A stretch of DNA of 64,000 nucleotides from DATEDA01 sp963789885 (GTDB taxonomy: Bacteria; Pseudomonadota; Gammaproteobacteria; Burkholderiales; SG8-39), in NCBI GenBank assembly GCA_963789885.1, contig CAWBNB010000020.1:19379-83378 (forward strand). The letters run 5' to 3'. Every line of letters starts with the position of its first letter. Position 1 is the first letter of the stretch. The translations under genes and the position numbers were made by a program. The notes beneath the pieces are model-generated. The model saw only the letters and a list, made by a program, of their open reading frames with translations, was not told where the DNA came from and ran no database searches. Below, piece after piece: positions 48,502-59,308 of this stretch.

Positions 48502-48590
48502 TCCGGAGCGCCGGGCACGGAACGACCGCACGAGGGCGGGGGCCGGTCGGCTCCCGCCCTCCTCGCATCCGGGCCTGCGAGGATAGGCCC

Positions 48591-50443
48591 GTGGATCGGA
48601 ACGGGCTTCGCCGCGCTGATCGCCGCGGGGCCCCTGCTCTGCGACGGCGGGATGGGGACCTCGCTGGTCGCGCGGCGGCGTCGCGCCGGATGCGTGCTTC
48701 GAGCTGATGAACGCTCAGGTCCCCGGAGCTGGTCGGCGCGGTCCACCGGGGCTTCGTCGACGCCGGCGCCCGGCTGGTGGTCACGAACACGTTCGGCGCG
48801 AACCGGTTCGGGCTCGCGCGGTTCGGCCTCGCCGATCGGGTCGCCGAGCTCAACCGGCTCGGCGTCGGGATCGCGCGCACGAGCGGCGCGATCGTCGCCG
48901 GATCGGTCGGGCCCCTCCGGGTCCGTCTCGCGCCGTTCGGGCGGGTGCGTCCGGAGGAGGCGTTCGAGGCGTTCGCCGAACAGATCTCGGCCCTCGCCGA
49001 GGCCGGGGTCGACCTGCTGGCGGTCGAGACCCAGACGGACCTGGCGGAGGTCGAACAGGCCGTCGCGGCGGCGCGGAAGGTCGCGCCCGACCTGCCGCTC
49101 GTGGTCACGATGACGTTCACCCGGGACGACCGGACGCTCACGGACGCGGCGCCCGCCGCCGTCGCCGAGCGCTTGGTCGCGCTGGGTGCGGACGCGGTCG
49201 GCGTGAACTGCGGCCAGGGCCCCGCGCAGGCGCTCCGGGTGATCCGCGCGATGCGCGCAGGCGGTCGCCGGCGTGCCGCTGGTCGCGAGGCCCAACGCCG
49301 GCGGCCCACTGCAGATCGGCGGCCGGTTCCTGTACCCGGCGACGCCGGACTACGTCGCGGAGAACGCGGCCGCGCTGCTCGACGAGGGCGTCGAGCGTGA
49401 TCGGTGGCTGCTGCGGGACCGGTCCCGAGCACACGCGTGCGATGGCCTCGGTCATCGCGCCGTCCGCGCCACCGGCCGGCCCGGGTCGACGACGTCGAAC
49501 CGTCGCCGCGCCGGGGATCGAGGATCGGGCCGAGGCGCCGACGGACCTCGGTTCGAAGCTCGCCGACGGCCGGTTCGTCGTCGCCGTCGAGATGGAACCG
49601 CCCCGGGGCTTCTCCGTCTCCGGGATGATCGCCGGCGCGGAGACGCTCGCGGAGGCCGGCGCGGACGTGATCGACGTCGCGGACAGCCCGATGGCGCGGA
49701 TGCGGATGAGCCCGTGGGCGGCGTGCCGGCTGATCCAGGAGCGGGTCGGGGTCGAGACGGTCCTGCATTTCCCGACCCGCGGGCCGGAACCTGCTGCGCC
49801 TGCAGGGCGACCTGCTCGCGGTCCACGCGCTCGGGATCCGCAACGTGTTCGTCTGCCTGGGCGACCCCGTCGCGATCGGTGACTATCCGAAGGGAACGGA
49901 CAACGTGGACGTCACGGCGACGGGGCTGATCGCCCTGATCACCGGGTCGTTCAACGAGGGACGAGACCGCGCCGGCGCCTCGATCGGCGAGGCGACGTCC
50001 TTCCTCGTCGGGTGCGCGGTCAATCCGGCCGCGCCCGACCGGGACCGCGAGGTCCGCCTCCTGCGGCGGAAGGTCGAAACGGGTGCGTCGTTCGCGTTGT
50101 CGCAGCCGGTGTTCGAGGCCGAGACGCTGGAGCGGTTCGCGCGGCGCCTACGCAGAGCGGTACGGGCCCCTCCCGCTGCCGATCCTGGCCGGGCTGCTGC
50201 CGCTGTCCAGCGTGCGGCACGCGGAGTTCCTGCACAACGAGGTTCCGGGCGTCGCAGATCCCGGACGAGGCGATCGGACGGCTCCGCGCGGCCGGGGACG
50301 GGGCGGCGTCCGAGGGCCTCCGGCTCGCGATCGACCTCGTCGGCGCGCTGCGCTCCGGCGGGGCGGCCGCCGGGATCTACCTGATGCCGCAGTTCGGCAG
50401 GTTCGACGTCGCCGCCGAGGTCGTCGAGGCCGCGCGCGCCTGA
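48591..50443 (+). CDS. Bifunctional homocysteine S-methyltransferase / methylenetetrahydrofolate reductase (frameshifted here)
   Basis: The N-terminal half is a betaine-homocysteine-methyltransferase-like barrel: LLCDGGMGTSL, LVVTNTFGANRFGLARFGLA, DLLAVETQTDL, VGVNCGQGP, and the zinc Cys pair in VIGGCCGTGPEHTRAM. The C-terminal half is MetF-like: VVAVEMEPPRGFS, ADVIDVADSP, LHFPTRG, NVFVCLGDPVAIGDYPKG, FLVGCAVNP, FALSQPVFEAETLERFA, ending QFGRFDVAAEVVEAARA. The order matches YitJ-type fusion enzymes (~610 residues), which join 5,10-methylene-THF reduction to methionine formation. At least six indels break the frame, all as single-base slips with full homology on both sides. The start is uncertain (GTG 48591 is in a shifted frame). 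Confidence 0.85.
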
Positions 50444-50473
50444 ACGGACGGCTCCCGGGCTAAGCTCTCGCCT

Positions 50474-51234
50474 GTGACCGTTGAGCAGCCCGCCGCGTCG
50501 ACCGTTTCGCACGCAGACGAGCCTCGTGGACTGCGCGAGCTGCTCCGGCTCCAGGAGGTCGACCTGTCGATCGATCGGCACCGGGCCCGGAAGGCGCAGC
50601 TCGAAGGCGGCGAGGAGGCGGCGCAGGCGCGTGCGCGGATCGCCTCGCTCGAGGCCGTGGTCGACCGAGCTCCGACGCTCGATCGCCGAGGTGGACCACG
50701 AGCAGCAGCGGCTCGAGCACGACGTCGACTCGATGGAGCTCAAGCGCCGGGACGAGGAGAAGCGCCTGTACGACGGCACGGTGGCGAACCCCAAGGAGCT
50801 CCAGTCGATCCGCGCCGAGATCGAGAACATCGCGAACCGCACGACGCGGATGGAGGACCGTCTCCTCGAGCTGATGGAGGAGCGCGAGGGCCTCGACGAG
50901 CGGCTCGCGCCCGTCGAGGCTGAGGCGGCCGACGCGCGCGTCGTCCTGGACCAGCTGATGACGGGCGGCGCCGAGGAGCTTGCTCAGATCGAGGCGGACC
51001 TCGCGCGACCTCGCGACCTCGCGCGAGGCGCTCGTCCCGGCGATCGACGAGGATCTCCTCGCTCTGTACGAGGGACTGCGGCGCACCAAGAAGGGCGTCG
51101 GCGTCGCGGAGCTCCGGGACGGCGTGTGCCAGGGCTGCCACCAGAAGCTCTCGGCGATGGAGATCGACGGCATCAAGCGGGCCGCCGGCGTTCGGAGGTG
51201 CGACCACTGCCGCCGGATCCTGGTCCTCACCTGA
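50474..51234 (+). CDS. C4 zinc-ribbon coiled-coil protein (DUF164/CT398-like, frameshifted here)
   Basis: About 250 residues. A long N-terminal coiled coil runs from LRELLRLQEVDLSIDRHRAR through EVDHEQQRLEHDVDSMELKR. The C-terminal zinc ribbon has the pairs CQGC and CDHC (DGVCQGCHQKLSAMEIDGIK, RRCDHCRRIL). GTVANPKELQSIRAEIENI is the central family signature. Slips near 50,665 and 51,005 change frame. The family is widespread and linked to nucleic-acid or flagellar/secretion functions in different bacteria. Next to RNase HI and rnpB an RNA-related role is plausible. Confidence 0.82.
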
Positions 51235-51681
51235 TCGTCTACTGCGACGGCGCGGCCCGCGGGAACCCCGGGCCCGCGGGGATCGGGGCGGCGGTGTTCT
51301 CGCCGTCCGGCGAGCTGATCGCCGAGGTCGCCGACGGGATCGGGGTCGCGACGAACAACGTGGCCGAGTACCGGGCGGCGATCGCCGGGCTCGAGCGCTG
51401 CCGCGAGCTGGGTGCCCGCGAGGTGACGGTGCGCGCCGACAGCAAGCTCCTGGTCGAACAGCTCTCCGGGCGATGGAAGGTGAAGAACCCGACCCTGATC
51501 CGCCTCCACGGCGAGGCACGCGCGCTGATGAAGGGGTTCGAACGGGTTCGGTTCGAACACGTCCCCCGGGAGCGCAACCGGGTCGCCGACCGGCTGGCGA
51601 ACCGAGGGGTCGACGCGTGGCTCGCAGGGCGCCGGCGCCGGGTTCGTCCCCGACCCGCCGTCGCCCGACCTGTTCGGCTGA
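51198..51681 (+). CDS. rnhA: Ribonuclease HI (tail frameshifted)
   Basis: Removes RNA from RNA-DNA hybrids. The four acidic residues are in order: YCDGAARGNPGPAGIGA, NNVAEYRAAIAGLE, RADSKLLVEQLSG, and RVADRLANRGVDA. The short actinobacterial form lacks the basic handle. GTG 51198 with CGGAGG overlapping the start is the best start and overlaps the zinc-ribbon gene by 37 bases. A missing base near 51,625 displaces the final ~18 residues; the corrected tail ends PDLFG at 51681. Confidence 0.85.
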
Positions 51682-51732
51682 ACCCACCGCCGCCGAGGGT
51701 CGGCGACCGGGTGCCGCCTATACTCGCCGCGC

Positions 51733-52126
51733 GGAGGAGCCGGCCGGGCGGCCGCGGCCCGTGCCCGCGAGGGCGCCGGGTCGAGGAAAGTCCGGACTCC
51801 ACAGGGCAGGGTGCTGGGTAACGCCCAGGCGGGGTGACCCGCGGAGAGCGCCACAGAAACAGACCGCCCCGCGGTCCGCGAGAGCGGCCCGCGGGGTAAG
51901 GGTGAAACGGCGAGGTAAGAGCTCACCAGCGCGCCGGGTGACCGGCGCGGCTCGGCAAGCCCCACCCGGAGCAAGGCCAAGCAGGGAGCGGGCGGCCCGT
52001 CCGATGCTCCCGGGTCGGCCGCACGAGGGTCGCGGCAACGCGGCTCCCAGAGAGATGGTCGCCACCCCGTTCCGCCCCCAGGGCGGCGGGGGACAGGATC
52101 CGGCTTACAGGCCGACTCCTCCTCTC
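51733..52126 (+). ncRNA. rnpB: RNase P RNA, bacterial type A
   Basis: The catalytic RNA of RNase P, which matures tRNA 5' ends. The P1 strands are GGAGGAG (51733) and the complementary ACTCCTC near 52115-52121. The conserved P4/core text is GAGGAAAGTCCGGACTCC (51783-51800), CCACAGAAACAGACCGCC, GGGTGAAACGGCGAGGTAAG (~51899-51918) with GAGCTCACC, then GAGCAAGGCCAAGCAGGGAG and GGCTTACAGGCCGACTCC near the 3' end. Size (~394 nt) fits high-GC actinobacterial RNAs. It lies right after RNase HI. Confidence 0.93.
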
Positions 52127-52156
52127 CACCTCCATCTCCCGTAGCATGTCGCCGCC

Positions 52157-53810
52157 ATGGACGACGCGAGCTCCGAGGGAGGGCGACGCGCGGTTCGAAG
52201 GCCTCGCGGCGACGGCGCTCGACGATCTCCTCGAACGGCACCCGGAGGTCGCCACGCTGCTCGGCGACCATCGGTTCGACGATCGGCTCTCCGACCCGCG
52301 GCCAGAGGCGCTCGAGGACGAGCGTCGCGCCGTCGCGGCGTTCGAGGCGCAGCTCGACGCGTTGGACCCGGCGACCCTCTCCGAGGGGAACCGGGTCGAC
52401 GCCCAGATCCTGTTCTCGCGGCTCCGCGAGCGCGCCTTCGAGCTGGACGACCTCCGCGAGCACGGATGGAACCCGATGATCGGCAATCCCGGCCGGCGCG
52501 ATCTACCCGTTGCTCGTGCGCGAGCACGCTCCCGCCGACGTCCGTCTGCGGGCGGTCGCGGGCCGGCTGACCGCCGTGCCGGAGCACCTCGACGGCGTCC
52601 GCCGGTCGCTCCGGCGATCTGTCCCGCATCCACACGGAGACGGCGATCGGGCAGTTCGCGGGCGCCGCCGACCTGATCAGCCGACGAGGTCGATCGCGTC
52701 CTCGAAGCTGCTCCGGCGCTCCGGGCCGAGATCGATGCCGTGCGCCCGGCCGCCCTCGAGGCGCTGGAGGAACATCGACGGTGGCTCTCGGAGCGGCTCG
52801 ACGGAGCGGAGCGGGACCCGCGGATCGGTCCCGAACTGTTCGGCCGCAAGCTCGGGTACGCCCTCGATACGGCGAGCGACGCGGACGCGATCCTCGCTCG
52901 AGCTGAGGAGGATCTGGTACGCGCCGAGGCCGAGATCGCCGAGGCCGCCTCCCGCGTCTCGGGCGAGCCGCCCGCGACCCCGGGCGTGGTCCGGACCGTG
53001 CTCGACCGCTTGGCCGCGGACCATCCGACCGACGAGACGATCGTCCGTCTGGCGACCGAGGCCTTCGACGAGGCGCGTTCGTTCACGGAGTCCGAACGGA
53101 TCGTGACGCTCCACGACGACCCGATCCAGATCATCGAGATGCCCGAGTTCCACCGGGGCGTGGCGATCGCGTACTGCGACCCACCGGGTCCGCTGGAGAC
53201 GGCCATCCTCCCGACGTTCTTCGCGATCTCGCCGACGCCGGCCGACTGGCCGCCCGAGCGGGTCGAGTCGTTCTACCGCGAGTACAACGCGCATCAGATC
53301 CACGACCTCACGATCCACGAGGCGATCCCCGGGCACATGCTCCAGCTCGGCCACTGGAGGCGGTTCCGCGCGTCGACCGACGTCCGGGCCGCGTTCTGGA
53401 GCGGCCCGTTCGTCGAGGGATGGGCGGTCTACGCCGAGCGTGTCATGACCGAACACGGCTACCGGGGCGAGGCCGTGCGGATGCAGCGCCTGAAGATGCT
53501 CCTGCGGACGATCATCAACGCGATCCTCGACGCGCGCGTCCACGTGCACGGGATGACCGAGGACGAGGCGATGCGGCTCATGGTCGAACGCGGTCACCAG
53601 GAGGAGGGCGAGGCGGTGGGCAAGTGGCGCCGTGCGCTGCTGACCTCGACCCAGCTCTCGACGTACTACGTCGGCTACTCGGAGGTGAGCGACCTGGCCG
53701 CGGACCTGCGCTCTGCGCGCCCGGAGCTCGCCGAGCGGGACCTCCACGATCTGATGCTCTCGCAGGGCTCGCCGGCTCCCCGCCACCTGCGGACGTTGCT
53801 CCTGCCGTGA
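52157..53810 (+). CDS. DUF885-family metallopeptidase-like protein (frameshifted here)
   Basis: About 550 residues beginning MDDASSEG. The late motif LTIHEAIPGHMLQLGHWRRF carries HExxxGH, the expected zinc site, and FVEGWAVYAERVMTEHGYRG and ALLTSTQLSTYYVGYSEV are further DUF885 blocks. IGPELFGRKLGYALDT and IIEMPEFHRGVAIAYCDPPG precede them. Slips near 52,180, 52,498, 52,610 and 52,680 disturb the first third; from about 52,740 the frame is clean. The family is thought to be zinc peptidases, with little direct proof. No signal peptide is visible. Confidence 0.82.
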
Positions 53811-53943
53811 GGCGTCGAACCATCCGCTAACCGATCCCTAACCGGATGCAGACGACCAACGGTCCCGGTTCCGGGGGCCGTCCGGCAGCACCCGCGCCCG
53901 CCCGGAACGACGAGCCTGCCTGCAACGGACGAAGGGAGCAGAC

Positions 53944-54135
53944 ATGGTGGCGTCCACACTCGTGCTCGTGTGGAGGGGTCTCCTCGGCGCGGTCGTGAAC
54001 CTGAACCACCCGACGACGTACGTCCAGAAGGGGTGGTTCTCGATCTCGGTCGCGAACCTGACGGTCATCGTGATCATGGTCGTGGTCTTCCTCCTCGCCC
54101 TGTTCGTGCCCTTCCCGAAGGGGAAGGAGTCATGA
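53944..54135 (+). CDS. Small membrane protein of a cytochrome b operon
   Basis: 63 residues with one clear transmembrane helix (ANLTVIVIMVVVFLLALFVP, residues 37-56) and a preceding amphipathic segment (NLNHPTTYVQKGWFSISV). Its stop overlaps the start of the cytochrome b gene (ATGA). It may be a small subunit or stabiliser of that complex. I recognise no named family. Confidence 0.65.
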   Translation: MVASTLVLVWRGLLGAVVNLNHPTTYVQKGWFSISVANLTVIVIMVVVFLLALFVPFPKGKES

Positions 54136-54818
54136 AGACCGAAGCCACACCCACCAACTGGACCGGCGAGATCGGACGGAAGCTCACGAAGGAGCTTCCC
54201 CCGGAGAAGGTCTTCCCCGACAAGCAGCCGGTCTACGTCCAGTCGTGGACCTACGTGTTCGGCGTCCTGACGATCGCCGCGTTCCTGGTGATTTTGGTCT
54301 CGGGCGTGTGGCTGTCGCTGTTCGGGCCGGCCTGGTGGCACACCTCGTCGGTCGGGCTCTTCGTCAACAGCCTCCACTTCTGGAGCGTGGAGCTGTTCTT
54401 CGTCTTCATGGTCGTGCACCTGTGGGGCAAGTTCTTCATGGCCGCCTGGCGTGGCAAGCGGGCGTTGACGTGGGTGACCGGGGCCGTCGCGTTCCTCGTC
54501 TCGATCGGGTGCGCGTTCACCGGGTACCTGTCGCAGCAGAACTTCGCGTCGCAGTGGATCGCGTCGGAGGGCAAGGACGGCATGAACTCGGTCGGTGTCG
54601 GGGCGTACTTCAACGTCCTGAACTTCGGCCAGATGTTCATGTGGCACATCCTGCTGCTCCCGGTCGGGATCGGGGCGCTCACGGTCGTCCACGTCCTGAT
54701 GGTCCGACGCAGGGGCGTCGTACCGCCGTACCTGGCGAAGACCCAGACGCCGGAGGACGTGCTCGCCGTGGCGGAGCCGGCGGCATCCGATGACAGCGAC
54801 GATGGAGGTGCGCGATGA
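54132..54818 (+). CDS. Cytochrome b6-type N-terminal heme protein
   Basis: 228 residues with four transmembrane helices. Heme His pairs: helix B LHFWSVELFFVFMVVH (13 residues between) and helix D HILLLPVGIGALTVVH (14 between). The 13/14 spacing is the b6 pattern. It is the N-terminal half of a quinol-cytochrome c reductase-like cytochrome b, membrane-embedded and holding two b hemes. The C-terminal half is not fused. It overlaps both neighbours by 4 bases, so the three genes are one operon. No Rieske protein gene is in the window. Confidence 0.85.
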   Translation: MKTEATPTNWTGEIGRKLTKELPPEKVFPDKQPVYVQSWTYVFGVLTIAAFLVILVSGVWLSLFGPAWWHTSSVGLFVNSLHFWSVELFFVFMVVHLWGKFFMAAWRGKRALTWVTGAVAFLVSIGCAFTGYLSQQNFASQWIASEGKDGMNSVGVGAYFNVLNFGQMFMWHILLLPVGIGALTVVHVLMVRRRGVVPPYLAKTQTPEDVLAVAEPAASDDSDDGGAR

Positions 54819-55801
54819 GCGCCCGAGCGAAGCGACCGTACCGACCCGGCGATCACGTCGAGGGATGGGTCGGCGGCTCCCGCCGCTACGACATCGTGAA
54901 GGAGGGCGTGATCGCGCTCATCGTGACGACGCTGCTCACGATCGGCCTCGCGGTGCTGTTCGGTTCCCCCGACGATCAGCCCGTGACCTTGCGCTCGTGG
55001 TCCCAGGCGAACGCCCCGGACTTCGTCGCGGCGGCGCTCTCCGAGCTGAACCACACCAGCGAGGTCGCCGGGTACGGTCCTCCGTACACGAGCGACACCA
55101 GCGCCGCGCAGACGATCGGCCCCGTCTGCCTGGCGTGCATCCCGGGCGTGCGGATCCCGATCGACACCGCGAAGGACTTCGTGATCGATCCGCTGCGGAC
55201 CGAGGTGGGCGACGAGCCGGCACTTTCGGCCGCGGTCCAGCAGTACACGTCGGCGTCCGAGGCCCAGCAGGCCGCATGGACCGACGCGTACACGAAGGCG
55301 CTCGAGACGGCGACGATCGAGAACGGGGCGATCACGCTGCCCGCGGGAGACTACGGGCCGGTCGAGCTGATGATGCAGGAGGAGCTGCGGCTCGCGCAGA
55401 GCGGCGGGCTCGACGGCGCGCTGCTCCAGACGAAGCAGCTCTACCAGACCGACTACACGAAGCCGATCCTGTTCCTCTCGGGCGGGTCCTACTTCGAGGA
55501 CCAGGCCGCCGAACGGCACCTGCTGGGCGGGCAGTGGGGCATGATGAACGAGACCGGTGGCTGGCCCGGACAGCCGTGGCTGTGGGCCTACTCGTTCTGG
55601 TACCAGATCGAACCGTTCTCCGACGAGAACACGACGCTCGGCGCGAACGCCGACGCGTACATCTGGGCGATCATGATGGTGCGTCGCCCTCCTGATGGTC
55701 GTGCTCCCGTTCCTCCCGGGCGTGCGGCGACTGCCCTACTACCTCAAGGTGTACCGGCTGATCTGGCGCGACTACTACCGCTCGGTGGAGGCGAAGGCGT
55801 A
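54815..55801 (+). CDS. Third subunit of the cytochrome b operon, function unknown (tail frameshifted)
   Basis: About 328 residues. One N-terminal transmembrane helix (EGVIALIVTTLLTIGLAVLF, residues 29-48) is followed by an extracytoplasmic domain with VCLACIPGVRIPIDTAKDF and SGGSYFEDQAAERHLLGGQW. After a slip near 55,685 comes a second helix LLMVVLPFLPGVRRLPYYLK and the tail YRLIWRDYYRSVEAKA, ending at 55801. There is no CxxCH heme motif; CLAC might bind something else. Two end helices around a soluble domain could replace the cytochrome b C-terminal half. The role is inferred only from the operon. Confidence 0.7.
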
Positions 55802-55835
55802 GGCGGAGGCTCGGATCGGAGCCCTCCGATACCGA

Positions 55836-55869
55836 GGAGGGGCGGACCGCGTCAACGGCCCGCCCCTCC
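55836..55869. terminator. Bidirectional hairpin terminator
   Basis: GGAGGGGCGG (55836-55845) pairs perfectly with CCGCCCCTCC (55860-55869). It lies between the convergent cytochrome operon and the permease gene. Confidence 0.6.
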
Positions 55870-55870
55870 T

Positions 55871-57551
55871 GCGCGTCAGGGCGTGCGACCCTGACGAACC
55901 CCCGCCCTCGGGTTCGCCCGGGCGCGCGATCGGCACGACGTCCTCGGCATGGACCGGTTCGAGCCCCATCTCCTCCGCGATCGGGATGCGGACCTCCTTG
56001 CGCCGCGTGGGCGCCCCCGCCACGTAGAACAGGACCCCGATCACGAGGAAGAGCAGCAACGGGACGATCTGGGACGTCTCGAACTCCCCCCGGGTGAAGT
56101 TGTCCGGCAGCGAGTCGTTCGGACTCCCGGAGGTGCCGAACCATCCGACGCCGAAACCTGGGAAGAGCAGCGCGATCGACGCGAGCACCGCGAAGAACGT
56201 CGTGATCGCGCTGACGAACAGCGCTCCTCCGTTGCCGCCGGGCACGCGGTAAGGCCTCGGGACGTCCGGGTGGCTCTTCCGCAGCTTGTACAGCGCGGGG
56301 AACACCATGATGTAGCTGATCGTGGTGGTGGAGATCGCCAGGCCGAGCACCACGGTGAAGTACTTCTCCGCGTTCCCGGTGATCAGCGTGAACGCGAGCA
56401 CCATCACGAGCGTCGCCAGGATGCCCGACAGGAGGTTCACCGCGATCGGCGTGCCGAACCGGGCGGAGAACCGCCCGAGGATGGGCGGCGCCGCGCCGTC
56501 GAGGGCAGCCATCGCCTGCGCCCGGTCGGCCCCCATGATCCACGTGGTCCCGCTCGATACCAGCGCCAGGATGAACGCCAGCGCCATGATGTGGCCGAGG
56601 AAGTTCCCGAAGCCGGTGAGGGTCGCGGTGCCGTCGGCCGTGACGCTCCCCCCGTAGACCGTGAACACGGACTTGATCGCGTCCAGGAACCCGCCGAGGC
56701 TGCTGACCTGATCCGTCGGCAGCACGAGCAGGATCGCGATGATCGGGAAGCCGTAGAGCAGGATCGTCCCGATCGCGCTGCGGAACACCGTGAACGGCAC
56801 GTCGCGTTCTGCGGATCCTTCATCTCCTCGCCGGCCGCGCTCGGCAGCTCGAAGCCCACGTAGTTGAAGAACAGGATCGGCACGAGGCCGATGAACAGCG
56901 CGTACGAGGGCTTGAAGTCGCCGGCGTGCACGCCGTGCACGCCGTGCTTCCCCGCGTAGATGAACACGGTGATCGTGAAGAATCCGAGCACGAGGATGCG
57001 CACCCACGCGCCGATCGTCGGGATCCACTTGCCGATCTGGAACGAGAGGATCGCGGCGACGACCGTGAACCAGATGAAGCCGAGGACGAACAGCACCTCG
57101 AGGAGCGTCGCCGACCCGAGGATCTTCGGGCCGGGAGGGCGTTGCCCCCGTTGAAGAACTCCTCGAACGCGGTCAGGGCGAGGAGCGCGAGCGTTCCGCC
57201 CGTCCAGATCGGGTTCGAGATCCAGTAGATCAACGCGTTCACCGCCGCGACGCCGCGCCCGAACGCGAGCCGCGTCCAGACGTACGGCCCGCCCTCCTCG
57301 GGGAAGGCCGATCCGAGCTCCGCGGTCAGCAGTGCATACGGGACGAAGAAGAACAAGCCGAGGAAGATCAACCAGGTGAACGCCTGCGCGCCGTAGCTCG
57401 CCGCGGCCCCGATCGTGTCGAGCCCGACGAGCGTGCAGATCAGGAAGAACAGGATGTCGAACCGCGCGAAGTGCTTCTGGAGCTTCTTCTTCTCTTCGAG
57501 CGCGTACTCGGTCGTGACATCGATGAGATCTGCCGGTAACGCGGTGGCCAA
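55871..57551 (-). CDS. APC-superfamily amino acid permease (frameshifted here)
   Basis: Starts at 57551 (MATALPADLIDVTTEYALEE), then twelve or so membrane helices. The first conserved block is DILFFLICTLVGLDTIGAAA, with the unwound TM1 glycine region; FNYVGFELPSAAGEEMKDPQ is the TM6 block with the amphipathic Glu/Pro typical of APC transporters. Slips near 57,143 and 56,812 break the frame, with full homology on each side. The soluble tail (IPIAEEMGLEPVHAEDVVPI) ends somewhere between 55775 and 55900; the stop is unsure. The likely role is import of an amino acid or polyamine; the substrate is not evident. Confidence 0.82.
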
Positions 57552-57715
57552 GGAAACCTCCCTCCGCGGGCCGCCGGCCCCCGCCGTGGCCCAGAGAACG
57601 CCGGTTCGGACCGTCGAGGCTAGCCATCCCCATGGCGTCGTTCAAGGCGCCGTTCGGTATAAGTGGGCACGCGGGCGCCCACCGGCGCGGCTGGTCGCGC
57701 TGCTACCCTCGGGCG

Positions 57716-58294
57716 ATGCGTGCGCCTCCGGCGCGCCGATACCTGCAGGTCGGGTTGCCGCTGGCCGTCGGCGCGTTGCTCATCGTCCCCCTGTGGCTCG
57801 GTCGCCCGGGGTCCCCGCCTCCGCCCGGGGCCTCGTCGTGGGCGTCGGCACCCGCCGCGCAGCCGACGCATGGCTCGCTGCCGGACCTCGCTGGGCCGAC
57901 GCTCTCGGGGGTCGCGTTCGACGCGGCCGCGATCCGTGGGCGGGTGACCGTCGTGAACTTCTGGAACGCGGACTGCCCGCCGTGCGCGCGCGAGGCGCCC
58001 GCGATCGCCCGGGCGTGGTCGAGCCTTCATGGTGACGCCGTCGCGTTCGTCGGGGTGATGTACGTCGGCGGGAACTGGCCGGACGATCGCGAGGCGGCGC
58101 GAGCGTTCGCCGATCGCTACGCGATCCGGTACCCGATCGTCGTCGACGAGGGCTCGGCGATCGCGCGCGCGGCCGGCATCCCCGGCATCCCGGTCACGAT
58201 CGTCACCGACGCGGGCGGCGTGATGCGCTACCGGATCGTGGGCCCGGTCCACCGCGGCCAGTTGGAGTCGCTGGTCCGTACGCTGACCGGCTGA
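57716..58294 (+). CDS. TlpA-like membrane-anchored thioredoxin
   Basis: 192 residues from ATG 57716. An N-terminal signal anchor (YLQVGLPLAVGALLIVPLWL) is followed by a Pro-rich linker and a thioredoxin fold with the active site NADCPPCAREAPAIARA. GIPGIPVTIVTDAGGVMRYR carries the cis-Pro. It is exported and tethered, where such proteins reduce or form disulfides, often for cytochrome c assembly. The open frame begins further upstream, but the signal anchor fixes this start. Confidence 0.82.
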   Translation: MRAPPARRYLQVGLPLAVGALLIVPLWLGRPGSPPPPGASSWASAPAAQPTHGSLPDLAGPTLSGVAFDAAAIRGRVTVVNFWNADCPPCAREAPAIARAWSSLHGDAVAFVGVMYVGGNWPDDREAARAFADRYAIRYPIVVDEGSAIARAAGIPGIPVTIVTDAGGVMRYRIVGPVHRGQLESLVRTLTG

Positions 58295-58298
58295 CGGG

Positions 58299-59308
58299 TC
58301 ACGCGTTCGCGGCGGTCCTCGCGAGCGCGCGTTCGAGCTGTCGTCCCGCGTGGTAGCTGGAGCGCACGAGCGGTCCGGCTTCGACGTGCGCGATCCCGAG
58401 ACGTCCACGCCGAGCCGCGCGTGTCCGTCGAACTCCTCCGGCGTGCACCCACCGATCGACCGGGAGGTGGTGCGCCGTCGGCTGCAGGTACTGACCGATC
58501 GTCACCAGGTCGCAGCCGCGCGTCGGCGAGGTCGCGCAGCGCGTCGGGCACCTCGTCGGGCCGCTCGCCCATCCCGAGGATCAGGTTCGACTTCACGACC
58601 TGGGCCGGTCGGACGCGCTTGGCGATCCGCAGCACGTCGAGCGAACGGTCGTAGCCGAACGCCGGCCGGATCGCGGGTGGAGGCGCCGGACGGTCTCGAG
58701 GTTGTGCGCGAACACGTCGGGTTCGGCGTCGATCACGGTCGCGATGTCGCGCTCGCCGCCCCTGAAGTCGGACGGGAGGACCTCGATGCCGCACTCCGGG
58801 ACCGCGGCGCGCACGGCGCGGATCGTCGCCGCCCAGATCCGCGCGCCGCCGTCGGGCAGGTCGTCGCGCGCGACCCCGGTCACGCACGACGTGGCGCAGG
58901 TCCATGGCGCGGCACGGCGTCGGCCACGCGTCGCGGTTCGTCCTCGTCGACGTCGAACGGCTTCGCGGTCATCACGTCGCAGAACCCGCACCGTCGCGTG
59001 CACCGGTCGCCGAGGATCAGGAACGTCGCCTCGCGCTCCTCCCAGCACTCGAAGATGTTCGGGCAGCCGGCCTCCTCGCAGACGGTGTGCAGGCCGCGGT
59101 CGCGCATGATGCGCTTCAGGTCGCGGTAGTTCGGGCCCATCTGGGCGCGGACCTTGAGCCAGTCGGGCTTGCGTCCCGTCGGCCGGGCGACCTGCGCGCA
59201 CCCGACCGAGTGCGCGACGTGGTCCTCGACCGCGGGCGCCGCGTCGCCGATGGGCACGAGGGGCAGGTAGAGCCGCCGTCCGTGCGGGTTGTGGTCTCGG
59301 TTCGGCAT
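58299..59308 (-). CDS. lipA: Lipoyl synthase (frameshifted here)
   Basis: A radical SAM enzyme inserting two sulfurs into octanoyl groups on lipoyl domains. The sacrificial 4Fe-4S cluster motif is CEEAGCPNIFECW, and the SAM cluster motif is CTRRCGFC. GLHTVCEEAGCPNIFECWEE, FCDVMTAKP, PDVFAHNLETV, RPAQVVKSNLILGMGE, DLVTIGQYLQPT and VEAGPLVRSSYHA follow in order over four frames, so there are at least four slips. It ends 5 bases from the convergent TlpA-like gene. It sits beside the pyruvate dehydrogenase E1 genes, whose E2 partner needs lipoate. Confidence 0.88.
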
